A stretch of 64,000 bases of DNA from an uncultured Lachnospiraceae bacterium (GTDB taxonomy: Bacteria; Bacillota; Clostridia; Lachnospirales; Lachnospiraceae). Where the stretch lies: positions 18,082 through 82,081 of the forward strand of contig CACYXH010000010.1 in the NCBI GenBank assembly GCA_902778245.1. Reading direction: 5' to 3'. The notes under the pieces are model-generated. The model saw nothing but the letters and a program-made list of their open reading frames with translations, was not told the origin of the DNA and did not search any database. Position numbers and translations under genes: made by a program. Position 1 is the first letter of the stretch. Every line of letters starts with the position of its first letter. Shown here in pieces: positions 16,996 to 25,316 of the stretch.

Positions 16996-18384
16996 TTATT
17001 TCAGCGTCTTATACGTATATCGGATCACAGCGGCTGACAGGATAAAGGTCAGCACATCCGACACCGGCATGGAGTACAGCACGCCGTTCAAACCGAAAAA
17101 TAATGGAAGCAGCAGCGCAAAGCCCACGCCAAATACCACCTCTCGCACCATGGAGAGCGCTGTGGAAGTCAATGCTTTTCCAAGAGACTGCAGGTAGATA
17201 AACGTGGCTTTATTCACGGTGGCCAATACCATCATGCACAGGTAAATCCGAAAACACCTTACTGCAAAGTCCGTATAATACACGCTCTCATTTGCCGCAC
17301 CGAAAATACCGATGAGCTGTTTTGGAAATACCTCTACAATAAGCAGCGCTACGGCTCCCACGGCTGCCTCCGAAAGCAGCAGGCGGGTAAAGAGTCCCTT
17401 CGCCCTGTCATTCCGGCCTGCGCCAACATTATATCCAACGATAGGAATACAGCCAGCCGCCATTCCTACAGAAATGGAAATGACGATCTGAAAAAATTTC
17501 ATCACGATACCCAGCACGGCCATGGGAATCTGGGCGTACTCCTCCTGCCCAAAGATTGGATCCAGGGCGCCGTATTTTAAGGTCATATTCTGGATGGCGG
17601 CCATAGCAGCCACCAGAGAGATCTGAGATAGAAAACTGCAGATTCCCAGAGGAATATATCTCTTTACCAGTCTTCCATGCAGGCCAAAACTGCTTCTGCC
17701 CAACCGGATCGCTTTCATGTGGCACAGATACCAGATGGCCAAAACAGCAGTCAGGATCTGTCCCAAAATAGTTGCCACAGCAGCTCCCATCATCCCCCAC
17801 TTGAAAACAAAAATAAAAATCGGATCCAGAATAATATTTACCGCTGCCCCTGCCAGGGTTGATGCCATGGCAAACTTAGGACTTCCATCGGAGCGGATAA
17901 TGGGGTTCATGGCCTGGCCAAACATGTAAAACGGCACTCCCACCGTGATCCAGAAAAAGTATTCCCTGGCATGGTGAAACGTCTCTTCATTGACCCGTCC
18001 TCCAAACATGGTTAGAATCTGTTCCTGAAAAATCAGATAAACGGCTGTCAGGATTATCCCTGCAATGACGCAAAGCAGCACAGCGCTTCCGATGCTCTTG
18101 TGGGCGTCGTCCTTTCTGTCCGCCCCCAGGCTGATGCTGACAAATGCGCAGCATCCATCACCGATCATCACAGCGATGGCCAGAGCCACCACCGTTAATG
18201 GAAAGACTACCGTGTTGGCCGCGTTCCCATAGGATCCCAGATAGCTGGCATTGGCTATAAAAATCTGATCTACAATATTATAGAGCGCTGCCACCAACAG
18301 GGAGATCACGCAGGGAACCGCGTATTTTCTCATCAGTACTCCCAAAGATTCTGTCTCCAGAAAACGATTTGATTTCTCATTCAT
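16996..18384 (-). CDS. MATE-family efflux transporter
   Basis: 462-aa integral membrane protein with twelve hydrophobic segments, in the two-bundle MATE arrangement, exporting drugs or metabolites by Na+ or H+ antiport. Typical features: VPCVISLLVAALYNIVDQIF in helix 1 and GDGCCAFVSISLGA after helix 2, repeated as GMAAGCIPIVGYNVGAGRND in the second half. Start MNEKSNRF follows GGAGAG. A long palindrome (18416-18471) lies between this gene and the next one upstream. Substrate unknown. Confidence 0.93.
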   Translation of the reverse strand: MNEKSNRFLETESLGVLMRKYAVPCVISLLVAALYNIVDQIFIANASYLGSYGNAANTVVFPLTVVALAIAVMIGDGCCAFVSISLGADRKDDAHKSIGSAVLLCVIAGIILTAVYLIFQEQILTMFGGRVNEETFHHAREYFFWITVGVPFYMFGQAMNPIIRSDGSPKFAMASTLAGAAVNIILDPIFIFVFKWGMMGAAVATILGQILTAVLAIWYLCHMKAIRLGRSSFGLHGRLVKRYIPLGICSFLSQISLVAAMAAIQNMTLKYGALDPIFGQEEYAQIPMAVLGIVMKFFQIVISISVGMAAGCIPIVGYNVGAGRNDRAKGLFTRLLLSEAAVGAVALLIVEVFPKQLIGIFGAANESVYYTDFAVRCFRIYLCMMVLATVNKATFIYLQSLGKALTSTALSMVREVVFGVGFALLLPLFFGLNGVLYSMPVSDVLTFILSAAVIRYTYKTLK

Positions 18385-18415
18385 AAAAATTATCTCTCCT
18401 TTACCAAACTTTTTT

Positions 18416-18471
18416 GCGCGAACAGTTCGCCAGGCATAGCCTCCAGCGGCATGATGGCTCACTGTTCGCGC
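18416..18471. repeat. Dispersed palindromic element, copy 1
   Basis: GCGCGAACAGT and ACTGTTCGCGC form an 11-bp stem, extended by a T6/A8 pair on the flanks. A 25-base segment inside it (18446-18470) is identical, on the opposite strand, to 24862-24886. Both copies sit about 30-35 bases upstream of a minus-strand gene start. Confidence 0.8.
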
Positions 18472-18579
18472 AAAAAAAACGTGCAGCAAAAAGCCGGATT
18501 TACGCTTGTTTGCTACACGCTATGTTGGCATTATACTCTTTTATTTAAGAAAAAGTCAAAACAAATTTTGAAAAAAATT

Positions 18580-19125
18580 CTATGCTTCCAGCAATGCCTC
18601 ATAATCTTCCTTTGTAAAGCGGTGATAAATGGTATGTCCCATCTCTTTCTTTACGCAGTAGTAATATGGATCAATGCCGACATCATTAAAGTGAACGACG
18701 TAATCAAAATCCGATCCCTCCGGCATCTTCTCACAAACATAGTCCTCACTGTATTTCTCAAAAACGCATTTTATTTCATTCAGGGTGCAGGCGTGATGTG
18801 TCCTAAACAACGTGATCAGATCGACCAGAAACGCAGGTTTTGGCAGCTTGCGGTATACATATTCTGCCCCTTCGGGCGGCACGCTGATCTCCACCCTTCC
18901 TTCATGAACCCGAAACGTCAGTTTTCCCAATTTTGAATCCGCCAAAGCCGCTTCTTTCTCCACCAAAGCACATAGCTGTGATGGCGTCTGTGCATTTGTA
19001 TCCAGCAGCGCGTTGATGGAAGCCAAGGGGTAATAAAACCGAACTGTCTCCCTGGCGTACCCAAGTTTGATCTGAGCCTCGATCATCTGGTCAGCGATGT
19101 TTCCTATCAGCTTATCTGTATTCAT
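18580..19125 (-). CDS. DUF3877 family protein
   Basis: 181-aa cytoplasmic protein. IADQMIEAQIKLGYARETVR near the start and PEGSDFDYVVHFNDVGIDPYYY near the C-terminus match the DUF3877 family of Lachnospiraceae. No catalytic motif, signal peptide or membrane segment is visible. ATG at 19125 is chosen; a TTG nine bases earlier lies too close to GGAGG. Function unknown. Confidence 0.8.
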   Translation of the reverse strand: MNTDKLIGNIADQMIEAQIKLGYARETVRFYYPLASINALLDTNAQTPSQLCALVEKEAALADSKLGKLTFRVHEGRVEISVPPEGAEYVYRKLPKPAFLVDLITLFRTHHACTLNEIKCVFEKYSEDYVCEKMPEGSDFDYVVHFNDVGIDPYYYCVKKEMGHTIYHRFTKEDYEALLEA

Positions 19126-19188
19126 TCCTGTCAATACCTCCCATACCGCAGCACTGCCGCAGTTTTCACAGCATGTTATATGCTTCCC

Positions 19189-19455
19189 TCATTCTTTTTC
19201 TTTCAATGACTTATCGTACATTTTGTTCAGCCATTCCACTGCGCTTTTCAGCCCCAAAGCCGAACCTTCAAAAAACTCCGTTATCTTCTGATCATCCGGC
19301 GTTTCCTCCCAGCAGTACGGCCCGGGATAAACTGCCGCTTTCAGCCGTCCCTCTTCCATACACAGCATGTATCGCATGGTTCCATAAGAGCCGGTAAAAC
19401 GTTCCTTTTTCAAAAAGGCAAGGGAAACCATGCCTTTCAAAGATATTTCTCCCAA
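19189..19455 (-). CDS. Small conserved-looking protein of unknown function
   Basis: 88 aa. I do not recognise it. GSYGTMRYMLCMEEGRLKAA and VYPGPYCWEETPDDQKI read like a compact beta-rich domain, followed by a helical tail with KSAVEWLNKMY. GGAGG lies 8 bases before a TTG start (used here); an ATG is available 24 bases further in. It is immediately upstream of, and may be co-transcribed with, the DUF3877 gene (55-65 bases apart). Confidence 0.65.
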   Translation of the reverse strand: MGEISLKGMVSLAFLKKERFTGSYGTMRYMLCMEEGRLKAAVYPGPYCWEETPDDQKITEFFEGSALGLKSAVEWLNKMYDKSLKEKE

Positions 19456-19544
19456 CCTCGCATCCTCCCTGACTGTGGTTTTCTATATCAATATACCCCT
19501 TTCTCAAAAAACCTGCAAGGGATACAACGGCCCCTGATCCCCGC

Positions 19545-19805
19545 AAAAAAAGAGCTATCTGACTTTCTCGTCATCAGATAGCTCTACCTGTGAATAATCT
19601 GGAGTTTCACTTTATAACCTCCATTTCCTTTATTCTGTTTTTTTACTATGGATCTCTGCCTTTCAATGGACTCTCCTCCTTACTGTTCTGAGAAGTGGTT
19701 CCTTATCATCTTCCTGTACTAACTATCCCATTGGACCGTCCTCCTGAAATTATATTTTTCGTCTTCTTTTTTCCTCTTCTGTTTTGTTGATATCATTGTA
19801 TTATA
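19545..19805 (-). ncRNA. Candidate non-coding RNA with own promoter and terminator
   Basis: No protein gene fits the 350 bases between the MATE gene and 19546. On the minus strand there is a TATAAT (19805-19800), then about 210 bases with no open frame beyond a few codons, then a strong terminator: AGAGCTATCTGA pairs with TCAGATAGCTCT (19585-19551) and is followed by seven T. Inside, CAATGG (near 19731) can pair with CCATTG (near 19674). Three Shine-Dalgarno-like AGGAGG/GGAGG stretches occur in it, each followed by only 2-8 codons. The -35 is weak. I cannot assign a known RNA family. Confidence 0.5.
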
Positions 19806-19905
19806 TATATCTGATTTTGTCAAGTACTTTTCTGTAATTTTTTATTATTTTTTTCAATTTGTCAGATATTTTAATTTCTTTTATATTTTTATTTGTCAAA
19901 ACAGA

Positions 19906-21300
19906 TTACTCAATGGTTTCCATCCACTTCCTGCTGCGGAACATGACGATGGTGATCAACAGACGCACTAATTCCTCCTGGGACAGGATAAAATATACCC
20001 AGACGATGGGCAGTTTTAGCACCAGTCCCGTCAGCAATCCCAGAGGCACACCCACCACCCAGGTACCGAACATATCAATCATCATAATGTACCTGGTGCG
20101 GCCGCCGCTGCGGATCACCCCGCCTCCCAGGATCATATTTTCCACCTTAATGGGCGCCAGCACCGCAAAGGCCAGAAGCAGCTGCGCTGCCGTCTCTTTC
20201 ACCACATCTTCCACCTGATAAATTTCCGTATATAAATTACCAAAACCGATCAAAGCCACCGACAGGAGCAGCGAACTTACAAGTCCATATAAGCAAAGCA
20301 ATTTTGATTCCTTGTATGCTGCTTCATATTCTTTCTGTCCCAGACGTTTTCCAATAATAATTCCCGCAGCCTGGGAAATGCCGCTGAGCGCGCCGATCAG
20401 CAAGCCCTGAATCGGCCCGGTAAGAGACATAGCTGCCAGTCCCCGGGTTCCTATATGTCCGTAAATATAAGTATTTACATTCTGCCCCACGCTCCAAAGA
20501 AATTCATTCACTACTACCGGCAGCAGCATGGCAAAATACTGGCGGTAGCCTTCCTTTCCAAGCTGCACAGACCATAATAACCTCTTGAAAATATTCGAGG
20601 CATCTCCCTCTTTGGACATGGGTTGTGTTCGTAAACTCTCCTGTCCTCTACAGAGAGTCAGATAAAAAACAACTATCACCATCAGGTTGACAACCTGGGA
20701 CAGAACGCTGGCAATCGCCGCGCCGCGGACACCCAATTTTGGCATTCCCGCATTACCAAAAATCAGCAGCCAGTTCAGCCCCGTATTCACTAAAGCTGAT
20801 GCGATGCCGGCATACAGAGGATAAACTGCTTTATCCATGCAGCGGATCCGCACAGCCAGAATCGACGCAATGCCCATGGGCAGATAAGTCCACGCTATCA
20901 TCTGCAGGTAGGGAACGGCGTCCTCTATTACCAACGCATCCTCCGTATAAATCCCTGCAATCTTCCACGGCCAGAGAAGACAAGCCGCTGTAAATAACAG
21001 TGCCAGCAAAATCGTGACCATGAGATTCACCGATACGCTTTTATGCACTGCTTCTTCATCTTTCTTCCCATAATATTGGGAAACCATGATCCCCGCAATG
21101 GCTGCCACTGCACCGATAACAAAAGTATAGATAAACGACGGTTTTCCCGCGATCTCCACCGCGGCTATACTGGTGCTGCCCAGCTGTCCCACCATCACCT
21201 GGTCGATCATGGAAAAGGAAGATTGGAGCATGGATTGCAATGCCACCGGCAACGCGATCCGTAATACTGTTTTCCCAAAAGAAGTTTTATTTCCTGACAT
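19906..21300 (-). CDS. MATE-family efflux transporter (second, unrelated paralogue)
   Basis: 464-aa twelve-helix MATE exporter. Helix 1 region ALPVALQSMLQSSFSMIDQV and the loop VAAIAGIMVSQYYGKKDE mark the first bundle, SLTGPIQGLLIGALSGISQA the second. Start MSGNKTSF is preceded by GCGAGG at 8 bases. The sequence is clearly different from the exporter at 17.0-18.4 kb, so it is not a recent duplicate. A LacI-type regulator gene lies 88 bases upstream in the same direction. Confidence 0.93.
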   Translation of the reverse strand: MSGNKTSFGKTVLRIALPVALQSMLQSSFSMIDQVMVGQLGSTSIAAVEIAGKPSFIYTFVIGAVAAIAGIMVSQYYGKKDEEAVHKSVSVNLMVTILLALLFTAACLLWPWKIAGIYTEDALVIEDAVPYLQMIAWTYLPMGIASILAVRIRCMDKAVYPLYAGIASALVNTGLNWLLIFGNAGMPKLGVRGAAIASVLSQVVNLMVIVVFYLTLCRGQESLRTQPMSKEGDASNIFKRLLWSVQLGKEGYRQYFAMLLPVVVNEFLWSVGQNVNTYIYGHIGTRGLAAMSLTGPIQGLLIGALSGISQAAGIIIGKRLGQKEYEAAYKESKLLCLYGLVSSLLLSVALIGFGNLYTEIYQVEDVVKETAAQLLLAFAVLAPIKVENMILGGGVIRSGGRTRYIMMIDMFGTWVVGVPLGLLTGLVLKLPIVWVYFILSQEELVRLLITIVMFRSRKWMETIE

Positions 21301-21388
21301 AAAATATCCTCGCTTTCTTACCAGTATTATCTGACAGAAAACGAGGAAACGCAATGGGTTAAACGCGTAACCACTTACAAATATTTGC

Positions 21389-22411
21389 TTACATTTTTGT
21401 CTGTTTTGTACATTTGGCGGTGCTGTCTCTGGCGATCAATTGCACCGGCGCCACAATATTTTCTGTGTACTGCGCATTTTCCATCATTTTTCCAAGAAGT
21501 CCAATCGCCATTACCGCCCGTTCCCTTCCATCCTGATAGACGGAGGTCAGCTTTGGAATCGTCTGTTCGCACACCGGATTGCTGTCAAACCCGGCGACGG
21601 AGATATCCTGTGGTATCCGGATCCCTTGGCCGGTAAGAAATCTCATCAGATCAATCGCATAGTAATCCGATACCGCAAAAATAGCCGTGTATGAAATCAG
21701 TTCCTCCAGATGCTGCTCATAAAAGCGGCGTCTTTCCTCCTGCTGCATCGGTATCATCATAAAAGCTGCCTTTGCGCCAAACCCTTCGCAGAACCCCTCA
21801 TACCGGGCCAGATCCATACAGATCTTGTTATCTGAAATACAAAGCACTCTTTCATGCCCCAGTTCGCGGAAATGCTGTCCCATCTGCCTCCCGCCATCCC
21901 GGTCATCGATCATAATATTGCAGATGCGCCCCTGATTATCAAAATAGCCATCATACACCACAAACGGGATGTGGATCTGATTTCTAAGGGTCTGATACTC
22001 ATCGGTGCAGAAACTGAGCACCACCAGGCCATCCAGGTTCCACATAGAGGCAAACGTTACAATCTCCATAATGTCCTTCGCCTTTTTGAGCATCATAAAT
22101 TTTCCTGCCCGCTCAATCTCATCCGCCAAATAATTCATGGAAGACGCAATAAAAGGATCCTCCAATACATGGCCCTCATACTTTTCATGGTCTTTCACCA
22201 CCACTCCGATGATCCTGGAATTATTCTGGGCCAAAAGAAGACCCGCCATGTTGGGGATGTAATGGCGTTCCTCCAGCTTCTGCTGAACCATCTGGACCGT
22301 GCGGTCTGAAATTTTCTTCGTCTTCCCATGGATGACATTGGACACCGTGGCAGTGCTAAGTCCCAGTTCCTCCGCAATGTCAATGATCCTCACGCGTTCT
22401 TCCTTTGCCAT
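21389..22411 (-). CDS. LacI-family transcriptional regulator
   Basis: 340-aa repressor with the LacI HTH at residues 7-55 (IIDIAEELGLSTATVSNVIH, hinge near ISDRTVQMVQQ) and a periplasmic-binding-like ligand domain after residue 65, ending with the usual SVAGFDSNPVCEQTIPKLTS. Ligand unknown. It follows the flavoprotein gene by 9 bases and probably shares its transcript, and precedes a MATE gene; it may control either or both. Start follows GAGGAAAACCT. Confidence 0.93.
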   Translation of the reverse strand: MAKEERVRIIDIAEELGLSTATVSNVIHGKTKKISDRTVQMVQQKLEERHYIPNMAGLLLAQNNSRIIGVVVKDHEKYEGHVLEDPFIASSMNYLADEIERAGKFMMLKKAKDIMEIVTFASMWNLDGLVVLSFCTDEYQTLRNQIHIPFVVYDGYFDNQGRICNIMIDDRDGGRQMGQHFRELGHERVLCISDNKICMDLARYEGFCEGFGAKAAFMMIPMQQEERRRFYEQHLEELISYTAIFAVSDYYAIDLMRFLTGQGIRIPQDISVAGFDSNPVCEQTIPKLTSVYQDGRERAVMAIGLLGKMMENAQYTENIVAPVQLIARDSTAKCTKQTKM

Positions 22412-22420
22412 AGGTTTTCC

Positions 22421-23281
22421 TCATTTATCATAATCTGCCAGATACTCGATTACGCTGTGAGCAGCTACATTTCCTTCTCCCACCGCCTTGGTGTATTGAT
22501 AGGGACGTCCCGTACAATCACCTGCTGCAAAGCAGCCCCGCAGATTGGTCGCCATTGCTCTGTCTACCGCAATATGACCGTCTTTCGTCTCCAATCCGGG
22601 GAGCAGCGTGGCAAGAGAAATGGAATCCCTCAGACAGAATACACCATCCACCGGAAGTATAGTCCCATCTGACAGGCTGATCTGGGACACTCTCTCCCCA
22701 CCATCTATACTGACCGCACGGACATTCATTTTCTCCACATTTTCCGGCAGGTCAGATACCTCTTTATATCCTGGAAAATAATATACCTTCGCAGCGAGAT
22801 CAGAAAGATACTTTACTTCGTGTTCAAAACGACGGTTATTGCAGATAACGGCGATCTTTCTGCCCCGGTAAAGGCCCCCGTCACAGGTTGCGCAGTAACT
22901 CACACCGCGGCCTACCAGTTCGTTCTCCCCCGGAAGAACATTGCGGTTTACAATACCTGTTGTCAGTATGACCGTTTTTGTCTCATAAAAATTGGCCCCC
23001 GCCGCAAGGGCATAGTGATCCCCCATCCTATAAATTGTGTTCACCATCGCCTCAGTGATCTCAATCCCCATCTCTTCTATCTGCCGTCTAAACGCATCAT
23101 TTAATTGAGTTCCTGTGGCATAAAGAAAGCCCGGATAATTAGAAATCTTCTCTGCTTTTGAGATTTTATCACTCAGATTTCTGCTGCCAATCCATACAAA
23201 CGTTTTTTGATGGATCTTCAAATTTAGCGCCGCTGAGACACCAGCCGGTCCTGTTCCTATAATCGCAGTATCGTAAACCAT
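22421..23281 (-). CDS. Thioredoxin-reductase-like FAD/NAD(P) oxidoreductase
   Basis: 286-aa flavoprotein. DTAIIGTGPAGVSAALNLKI is the FAD dinucleotide fold, VSYCATCDGG has the TrxB redox-active CxxC, GRKIAVICNN opens the NAD(P) domain but lacks the usual GxGxxA pattern, and GCFAAGDCTGRPYQYTKAVG closes the FAD site. The altered pyridine-nucleotide loop suggests it may take electrons from another donor, as ferredoxin-dependent TrxB-like enzymes do. The adjacent upstream hydrogenase (24 bases) makes ferredoxin a reasonable candidate; that is inference. Confidence 0.85.
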   Translation of the reverse strand: MVYDTAIIGTGPAGVSAALNLKIHQKTFVWIGSRNLSDKISKAEKISNYPGFLYATGTQLNDAFRRQIEEMGIEITEAMVNTIYRMGDHYALAAGANFYETKTVILTTGIVNRNVLPGENELVGRGVSYCATCDGGLYRGRKIAVICNNRRFEHEVKYLSDLAAKVYYFPGYKEVSDLPENVEKMNVRAVSIDGGERVSQISLSDGTILPVDGVFCLRDSISLATLLPGLETKDGHIAVDRAMATNLRGCFAAGDCTGRPYQYTKAVGEGNVAAHSVIEYLADYDK

Positions 23282-23304
23282 CTCTTACTCCTTTATATTG
23301 CCGC

Positions 23305-24828
23305 TTATACATTCTTCTCCTCCAGAAGTTCCAGTTTATCTTTATGACTGCTCTCCAGAGAATTCTTCTTCTGAGATTTTCTCATTGTCACTATGATCTG
23401 CCCTCTGGACTTGGTGGAACCCTGCAACGTTCCAGCGCCGCCTACGCAGCCTCCGGGGCAGGCCATTCCCTCCAATAGATACCCGTCATATTTCCCTTTC
23501 TTCGCATCTGCCAGCAGTTCCCGGCAGTTTCGCAACCCCTCTGCGTTAGCCACCTTAACTTCTCTCTCCGGATCCATCTCTTTGATGCAGTTCACCACTG
23601 CGCTGGCAACGCCTCCGCTCACAGCAAATCCCCGTCCGTCCGCCGTGGCCTGAGTAAAATCGCCATCCGCCGGCAACTCTTCAAAGTGAACCTCCTTCGC
23701 CGCGAACATACCCATGACTTCCTCGAAGGTCAGCACAAAGTCAATATCGCTTCGTATCGTTCTCCGGCTGGCCTCCAGCTTTTTCGCCGCACAGGGCCCG
23801 ATAAATACCACCTTACATCCCGGATGTTCTTTTTTGATCATGCGCCCTGTCAGTACCATGGGCGTCAGCGCCATGGAGATATACGGCGCCAGATCCGGAA
23901 ACCGTTTTTTCGCCATGGTAGCCCAGGCCGGGCAGCAGGATGTGGCCATGAAAGGCTGTTTCTCCGGAACTTCTGCCATAAAGTCCTTCGCTTCCTCTAT
24001 CGTGCAAAGGTCTGCTCCCACAGCTACTTCCACCACATCAGCAAAGCCCAGCTCCTGCATAGCTGATTTCAGGCGCTCCGGCGTCAGATCTTTTCCGAAT
24101 TGCCCCACAAAAGCCGGCGCCACCGCCGCGTACACCGGGATTCCGGATTTGATGGCATGAATCACCTGAAAGATCTGTCCCTTATCCGCGATAGCGCCAA
24201 ATGGGCAGTTCACCAGACACATTCCGCAGGACACACATTTATCGTGATCAATGTGCGCTCGTCCCAGCTCATCGCTGCCGATCGCATCCACTCCGCAGGC
24301 CTTTGCACAAGGGCGCTCCAGTTTCGTTATAGCCTGATAAGGACAGACACCCATACACTTTCCACACTTAATGCATTTTTCCTGATCTATCACGGAGCGG
24401 CCATTCACTATTGAGATTGCTCCCTTTGGGCATACTTCTTTGCAGGGATGCGCCAGACATCCCTGGCAGGCGTCTGTCACCTTCACCACATTATCCGGGC
24501 AGGAGTGACAGGCAAACTTGATGATGTTTACCAGGGGCGGATCATAATATTTCTCCGCGATGGCACTCTCCTCAATTCCTTTGGATACCGGGGCATGCTC
24601 CGTAATATCCCGCAGTGGAAGGCCGATAGCCAGGCGCAGACGCTCTTCTACAATTGCCCTCTCCAGAAATACACTCTCCCGGTAGGTAGCCACCTCCCCG
24701 GGAATAATCTTATAGGGCAAGTCAATAATCCTGGAATAATCCCCTCCCTCATAGGCCATGCGGGCCACCTCAGTAAATATTTTCTGACGGATATCCACCA
24801 CACTGGTATAAACGCCTCTCATGCTCAT
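23305..24828 (-). CDS. Monomeric [FeFe] hydrogenase, group-B-like
   Basis: 507 aa. N-terminal region with two classical 4Fe-4S motifs (CIKCGKCMGVCP and CVSCGMCLVNCP) and an additional cysteine cluster CHSCPDN/CQGCLAHPC. The H-cluster domain follows: TSCCPAWATMAKK (L1), FIGPCAAKKLEASR (L2) and EGMACPGGCVGGAGTL (L3). The L2 loop lacks the Met of group A enzymes, fitting group B, whose members use ferredoxin. Cytoplasmic. GAGGAG precedes the ATG. A TrxB-like flavoprotein gene follows in the same operon. Confidence 0.92.
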   Translation of the reverse strand: MSMRGVYTSVVDIRQKIFTEVARMAYEGGDYSRIIDLPYKIIPGEVATYRESVFLERAIVEERLRLAIGLPLRDITEHAPVSKGIEESAIAEKYYDPPLVNIIKFACHSCPDNVVKVTDACQGCLAHPCKEVCPKGAISIVNGRSVIDQEKCIKCGKCMGVCPYQAITKLERPCAKACGVDAIGSDELGRAHIDHDKCVSCGMCLVNCPFGAIADKGQIFQVIHAIKSGIPVYAAVAPAFVGQFGKDLTPERLKSAMQELGFADVVEVAVGADLCTIEEAKDFMAEVPEKQPFMATSCCPAWATMAKKRFPDLAPYISMALTPMVLTGRMIKKEHPGCKVVFIGPCAAKKLEASRRTIRSDIDFVLTFEEVMGMFAAKEVHFEELPADGDFTQATADGRGFAVSGGVASAVVNCIKEMDPEREVKVANAEGLRNCRELLADAKKGKYDGYLLEGMACPGGCVGGAGTLQGSTKSRGQIIVTMRKSQKKNSLESSHKDKLELLEEKNV

Positions 24829-24861
24829 ATCGCTCTTCTCCTCGTCTTTTTACTTATATTA

Positions 24862-24920
24862 CGCGAACAGTGAGCCATCATGCCGCTTACAGGACAATGC
24901 TTAGCGAACGTCGCGATAGT
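24862..24920. repeat. Dispersed palindromic element, copy 2 (decayed)
   Basis: Its first 25 bases are identical to the reverse complement of 18446-18470. The remainder aligns to copy 1 with several differences (AGG..ATGC.T.GCGAAC), and the second arm of the stem is reduced to CGCGA/TCGCG. The hydrogenase start codon is 34 bases away. Confidence 0.75.
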
Positions 24921-25112
24921 ATCCGGCGGCGTGTACCTCGTGAAATTCTTCACCCGGTGTCCGTTGCACGTGTTCCTACAGATACAAATCCGCTCTCTTG
25001 CATGCAAGCATGCGATCGCGCCTTTGCACCTGTATGCCACGCCGCCTATGCGCTCATTATATCTTGATAAAGCCGGAAGCGCAAGGGGGGGATGGAGTGA
25101 CTGCACAGAAAA

Positions 25113-25271
25113 GGGGCTGTTGCAAAATACTGGCTAGCGGAGTTCCGATATCCTATGTTCGCTTGCTCCTTCCGACACTGTATGTCTATGACGGACTAAA
25201 GTCCGCCCTATCTCATACAGTGTCTCGGAGATGCGTACATATGGATACGCCTGTTATTTTGCAACAGCCCC
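25113..25271. mobile_element. MITE-like element, 159 bp
   Basis: Perfect 17-bp terminal inverted repeats, GGGGCTGTTGCAAAATA at 25113-25129 and its complement at 25255-25271. A second inverted pair, GACACTGTATG (25174-25184) and CATACAGTGTC (25214-25224), surrounds the palindrome GGACTAAAGTCC. No coding capacity. The termini look like those of insertion sequences mobilised by a transposase elsewhere. I do not see a target-site duplication. It lies 46 bases beyond the glyA stop and may also act as a transcription-blocking hairpin. Confidence 0.7.
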
Positions 25272-25316
25272 GTTCAACCACTATCTTAGGGAAACCTGAA
25301 ATCTATCCATATTTTC

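Larger units (their letters stand above)
24829..25316. other. Gene-free stretch: repeat copy, GC-rich DNA and MITE-like element
   Basis: About 490 bases between hydrogenase and glyA. From left to right: a degenerate copy of the dispersed palindrome (24862-24920), about 190 bases of unusually G+C-rich sequence with a TGCATGCAAGCATGCG repeat at 24999-25015, and the 159-bp inverted-repeat element at 25113-25271. The hydrogenase promoter must be here. No protein gene is supported. Confidence 0.6.

Noticed and set aside
25113-25271. Inverted-repeat element as a plain glyA terminator
   Set aside because: 17-bp perfect ends 125 bases apart and no T-run at the stem end fit a MITE better, though it may still stop transcription.
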